This document shows, in pieces, positions 62,401-64,000 of a DNA stretch of 64,000 nucleotides. The notes below the pieces were generated by a model that was not told the DNA's origin, ran no database searches, and saw nothing but the letters and a program-made list of their open reading frames with translations. The stretch's first letter is position 1. Every line of letters starts with the position of its first letter. The DNA is from Salinibacterium sp. SWN248 (GTDB taxonomy: Bacteria; Actinomycetota; Actinomycetes; Actinomycetales; Microbacteriaceae): NCBI RefSeq assembly GCF_015864575.1, contig NZ_JADYWW010000001.1, forward strand, positions 1,945,719 to 2,009,718. Reading direction: 5' to 3'. A program made the position numbers and the translations under genes.

Positions 62401-62545
62401 TCTTCACATCGTTATGGGTAGCCACCCCTGAAGCACGTCCACCAAGCCAAGTCAGCGCATCGAGCCAGTTTCCTATTCGCAGGCACGCGGCTCGAAGCTT
62501 TCCGAGGATCGTTGCGGAGAAAAGGAGCGTCGGTCCGCGTGCGTC
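62401..62545. other. intergenic region left of the SARP-type gene
   Basis: 145 bases between the LuxR remnant and the SARP-like gene. No gene or structural element was recognised. Confidence 0.4.
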
Positions 62546-63274
62546 CTACCGTCGCGCTGATGCCCTAGCAAGGCCTAGGTTTGCCACCAGCCCCGTAAGT
62601 TGCGCGGAAGGGGCGACCCCGAGTTCGGTATCCAGAATCGCTGTGTAGTGCTTGACGTGGGCCAACGCGTCGGAGATATTGCCCTCGGCGAGGAATGCGG
62701 CGACGAGCGCTCTGCGTGGGCTCTCACGCATCGGCTCCACCGCGATCGCGGCAAGTGCAGACTCGATCGCCTGCGCGAACTGACCCTTGCGACGGTACGA
62801 CGCGGACATCTGCTCGAGAGCGTGCAGCGCCGTCATCCGAAAATGTTCACGCTCGATGTACACCCAGTCGTCGTCCCAGTCGGGCAGGAGCTCGTGCGCA
62901 AACCAGCCAAGCGGCACCACCACGCCTTCGTCGGGGTCGTGACCAGACGCGAGTGTGTCGGCAACACGGATGACGAGGTCGACGTCGGCCTCCACCTCCG
63001 CACCGATCCATAGCATCTCGGCCTCGCCCTGAATGAGTTCGGGGAGCACCTTGCGCAGCCGCCACAGCGTAGATCTCAAGCAGGCGAATGCGTGATCCTG
63101 AGACGAATTAGGCCAGAGCACACCCGCGGCGCGTGATCGTGGCACCGGCTGATGCTGCAGTCCAAGGTAGGCGACGAGTCGCGTCGCACTGGCCGGAATC
63201 GGGCGTGGCCTCCCGTCCTGGGTTACAGCAAACCCATTTAGCAACGTGAGGTGCGTCCCACTTAGCGCGCCCAT
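62546..63274 (-). CDS. SARP-like regulator with BTAD domain
   Basis: About 242 residues from ATG 63272-63274, with a GGAG ribosome site; a longer frame to 63391 lacks conservation. N-terminal winged helix (LTLLNGFAVTQDGRPRPIP, ATRLVAYLGL, VLWPNSSQDHAFACLRSTLWRLRKVLP). Residues 110-240 are the BTAD tetratricopeptide-like activator domain (HALEQMSASYRRKGQFAQAI, ESPRRALVAAFL, LDTELGVAPSAQL). Single-domain SARP proteins switch on secondary-metabolite or secretion clusters. The genes beyond the window edge may be the target. Confidence 0.85.
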   Translation of the reverse strand: MGALSGTHLTLLNGFAVTQDGRPRPIPASATRLVAYLGLQHQPVPRSRAAGVLWPNSSQDHAFACLRSTLWRLRKVLPELIQGEAEMLWIGAEVEADVDLVIRVADTLASGHDPDEGVVVPLGWFAHELLPDWDDDWVYIEREHFRMTALHALEQMSASYRRKGQFAQAIESALAAIAVEPMRESPRRALVAAFLAEGNISDALAHVKHYTAILDTELGVAPSAQLTGLVANLGLARASARR

Positions 63275-63471
63275 GTCCCACTCTCCACGGTCATCGTCGG
63301 CCCCTCCACGGGTCATCAATCGCGTGCCCACCACTCGCGGCTGGACCTCCACTTTATGACTGTTTGTCCTAGTTTGCTTCGATTGCGTCACCGCACTGTC
63401 ACCGAGCGCTGTCGAGCGCGGAGATGCAACGGTGATGACGCGGTGATGGTCACGCGATCAACATCGATGCT

Positions 63472-63666
63472 ATGGATGAGGCACAACCACACGACGCCAT
63501 GCTCTTCATCGCGGTGTGGATCGAGGGCGGCCCGGAGCGGGCACTGCGAGTGAAAATCACCACCGTGGGCGATTACGCCGACGCAGACTTTTACGCCACC
63601 ACGGTTTCGGAGGCAGTTACTCGAGTGGAGCGGTGGCTACGCCGTCAAGAAATGTCGCAGCGGTGA
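63472..63666 (+). CDS. small hypothetical protein
   Basis: A 64-residue frame from ATG 63472. LFIAVWIEGGPERALRVKIT and YATTVSEAVTRVERWLRRQ read as beta strands then an amphipathic helix. No convincing ribosome site. The overlapping frame 63516-63875 is not protein-like. Confidence 0.45.
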   Translation: MDEAQPHDAMLFIAVWIEGGPERALRVKITTVGDYADADFYATTVSEAVTRVERWLRRQEMSQR

Positions 63667-63748
63667 CGCTGCCATCACGCAGCGGTAACACTGCAGGCGT
63701 CATCGTGAGTCTCGCAGCAGTCCACTACAGCGGTCGTTGGGAGCAATC

Positions 63749-64000
63749 ATGGAAACGGTTCACGGCACGTACGGCACGACAAGCGAGTCCTACCCCCCTG
63801 CATTTACGCCGCTTGTCGAGCCAAATCAACTCCGAGAAGCGGGCGCCGACCCTCTCCATTCCCAGTCCCCTATGACCTCGCCCTTCGCTGAAAGTTTCGC
63901 GACGCTCACCGAGGAAGAGTGGGAGGGCCAGGCACTCGAAGACCTCGCGAGCGAGATGGAGGATGAACAGTTCTCGGCTGCTGTCGACAGTCTGGTTAAT
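63749..64000 (+). CDS. acidic protein, cut by the window edge
   Basis: ATG 63749 with GGGAG ribosome site opens 84 codons with no stop up to base 64000. Low-complexity start (METVHGTYGTTSESYPPAF), then an acidic repeat-like part (PFAESFATLTEEEWEGQALE, DLASEMEDEQFSAAVDSLVN). This kind of segment precedes long hypothetical surface or toxin-like proteins in other bacteria, but I cannot name a family. It is divergent from the SARP-type gene. Confidence 0.55.
   Translation, partial: METVHGTYGTTSESYPPAFTPLVEPNQLREAGADPLHSQSPMTSPFAESFATLTEEEWEGQALEDLASEMEDEQFSAAVDSLVN

Noticed and set aside
1-64000. tRNA, rRNA, CRISPR arrays, integrases and transposases
   Set aside because: None could be recognised by reading; in particular no integrase or tRNA end was found next to the defence pair, so its entry route is open.

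Overview
The window is about 62% GC by eye and compact, with both strands densely coded. Several genes have actinobacterial-style leaderless starts. The gene families present (Xfp phosphoketolase, DUF427, DUF1206, baeRF, ThrE, a fused OleBC) point to a high-GC actinobacterium of the Micrococcales, most likely Microbacteriaceae. That taxonomic call is inference from gene content. I recognised no rRNA, tRNA, CRISPR array or insertion sequence.

Left part (1-30.6 kb), mainly housekeeping and accessory metabolism. It opens with a cut-off PQ-loop/SemiSWEET gene, phosphoketolase, and a cold-shock/DUF1294 fusion. Next is a sulfur island: a CstR-type persulfide sensor (3904-4194, minus) faces an operon across two palindromic operators (4232-4272). 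The operon encodes two tiny cysteine-rich proteins, a persulfide dioxygenase/rhodanese fusion, a TauE/SafE exporter, a DUF4395 protein and a rhodanese lipoprotein. Then follow an ABC-2 exporter, a RimK-ASCH-M23 operon opposite a RimB-like retropepsin, a secreted GH5 mannanase, a baeRF protein, a TetR/SDR divergon, two PAP2 phosphatases, a diacylglycerol kinase, a LuxR/FUSC pair, CsbD, a spermidine-synthase-like protein, carbonic anhydrase, an FHA pair and a thioredoxin/DUF4395 pair.

Middle (30.8-43.2 kb). A sugar-catabolism island encodes an erythrulose/dihydroxyacetone-type kinase, RpiB, a TIM-like isomerase, a GntR regulator, an SDR, a TIM-barrel isomerase, a ribose-type ABC importer and a cyclase. 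The layout matches tetritol/erythrulose pathways that end in erythrose 4-phosphate. The island lies between two same-strand, roughly 98% identical copies of another SDR gene, so it could be lost or amplified by recombination.

Right part (43.3-64 kb). A small Cys/His protein, a PfkB kinase, an MFS/ArsR pair, a ThrE-type exporter and an intact DUF368 gene come first. A lower-GC accessory segment follows: an EcsC-family gene, a second DUF368 copy lacking its first third, and a divergent pair made of a C5-cytosine methyltransferase and a GHKL-ATPase fused to a C-terminal TIR domain. I consider that pair the best candidate for an undescribed system, namely methylation-guarded, TIR-executed defence. 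Next are a LuxR regulator, the long-chain olefin operon oleA-oleBC-oleD, a degraded copy of the LuxR gene, a SARP/BTAD regulator and a cut-off acidic protein.

A recurring theme is that three accessory segments (sugar island, DUF368/EcsC region, ole operon) are each bounded by two copies of a gene, one of which is truncated or diverged in two of the cases.
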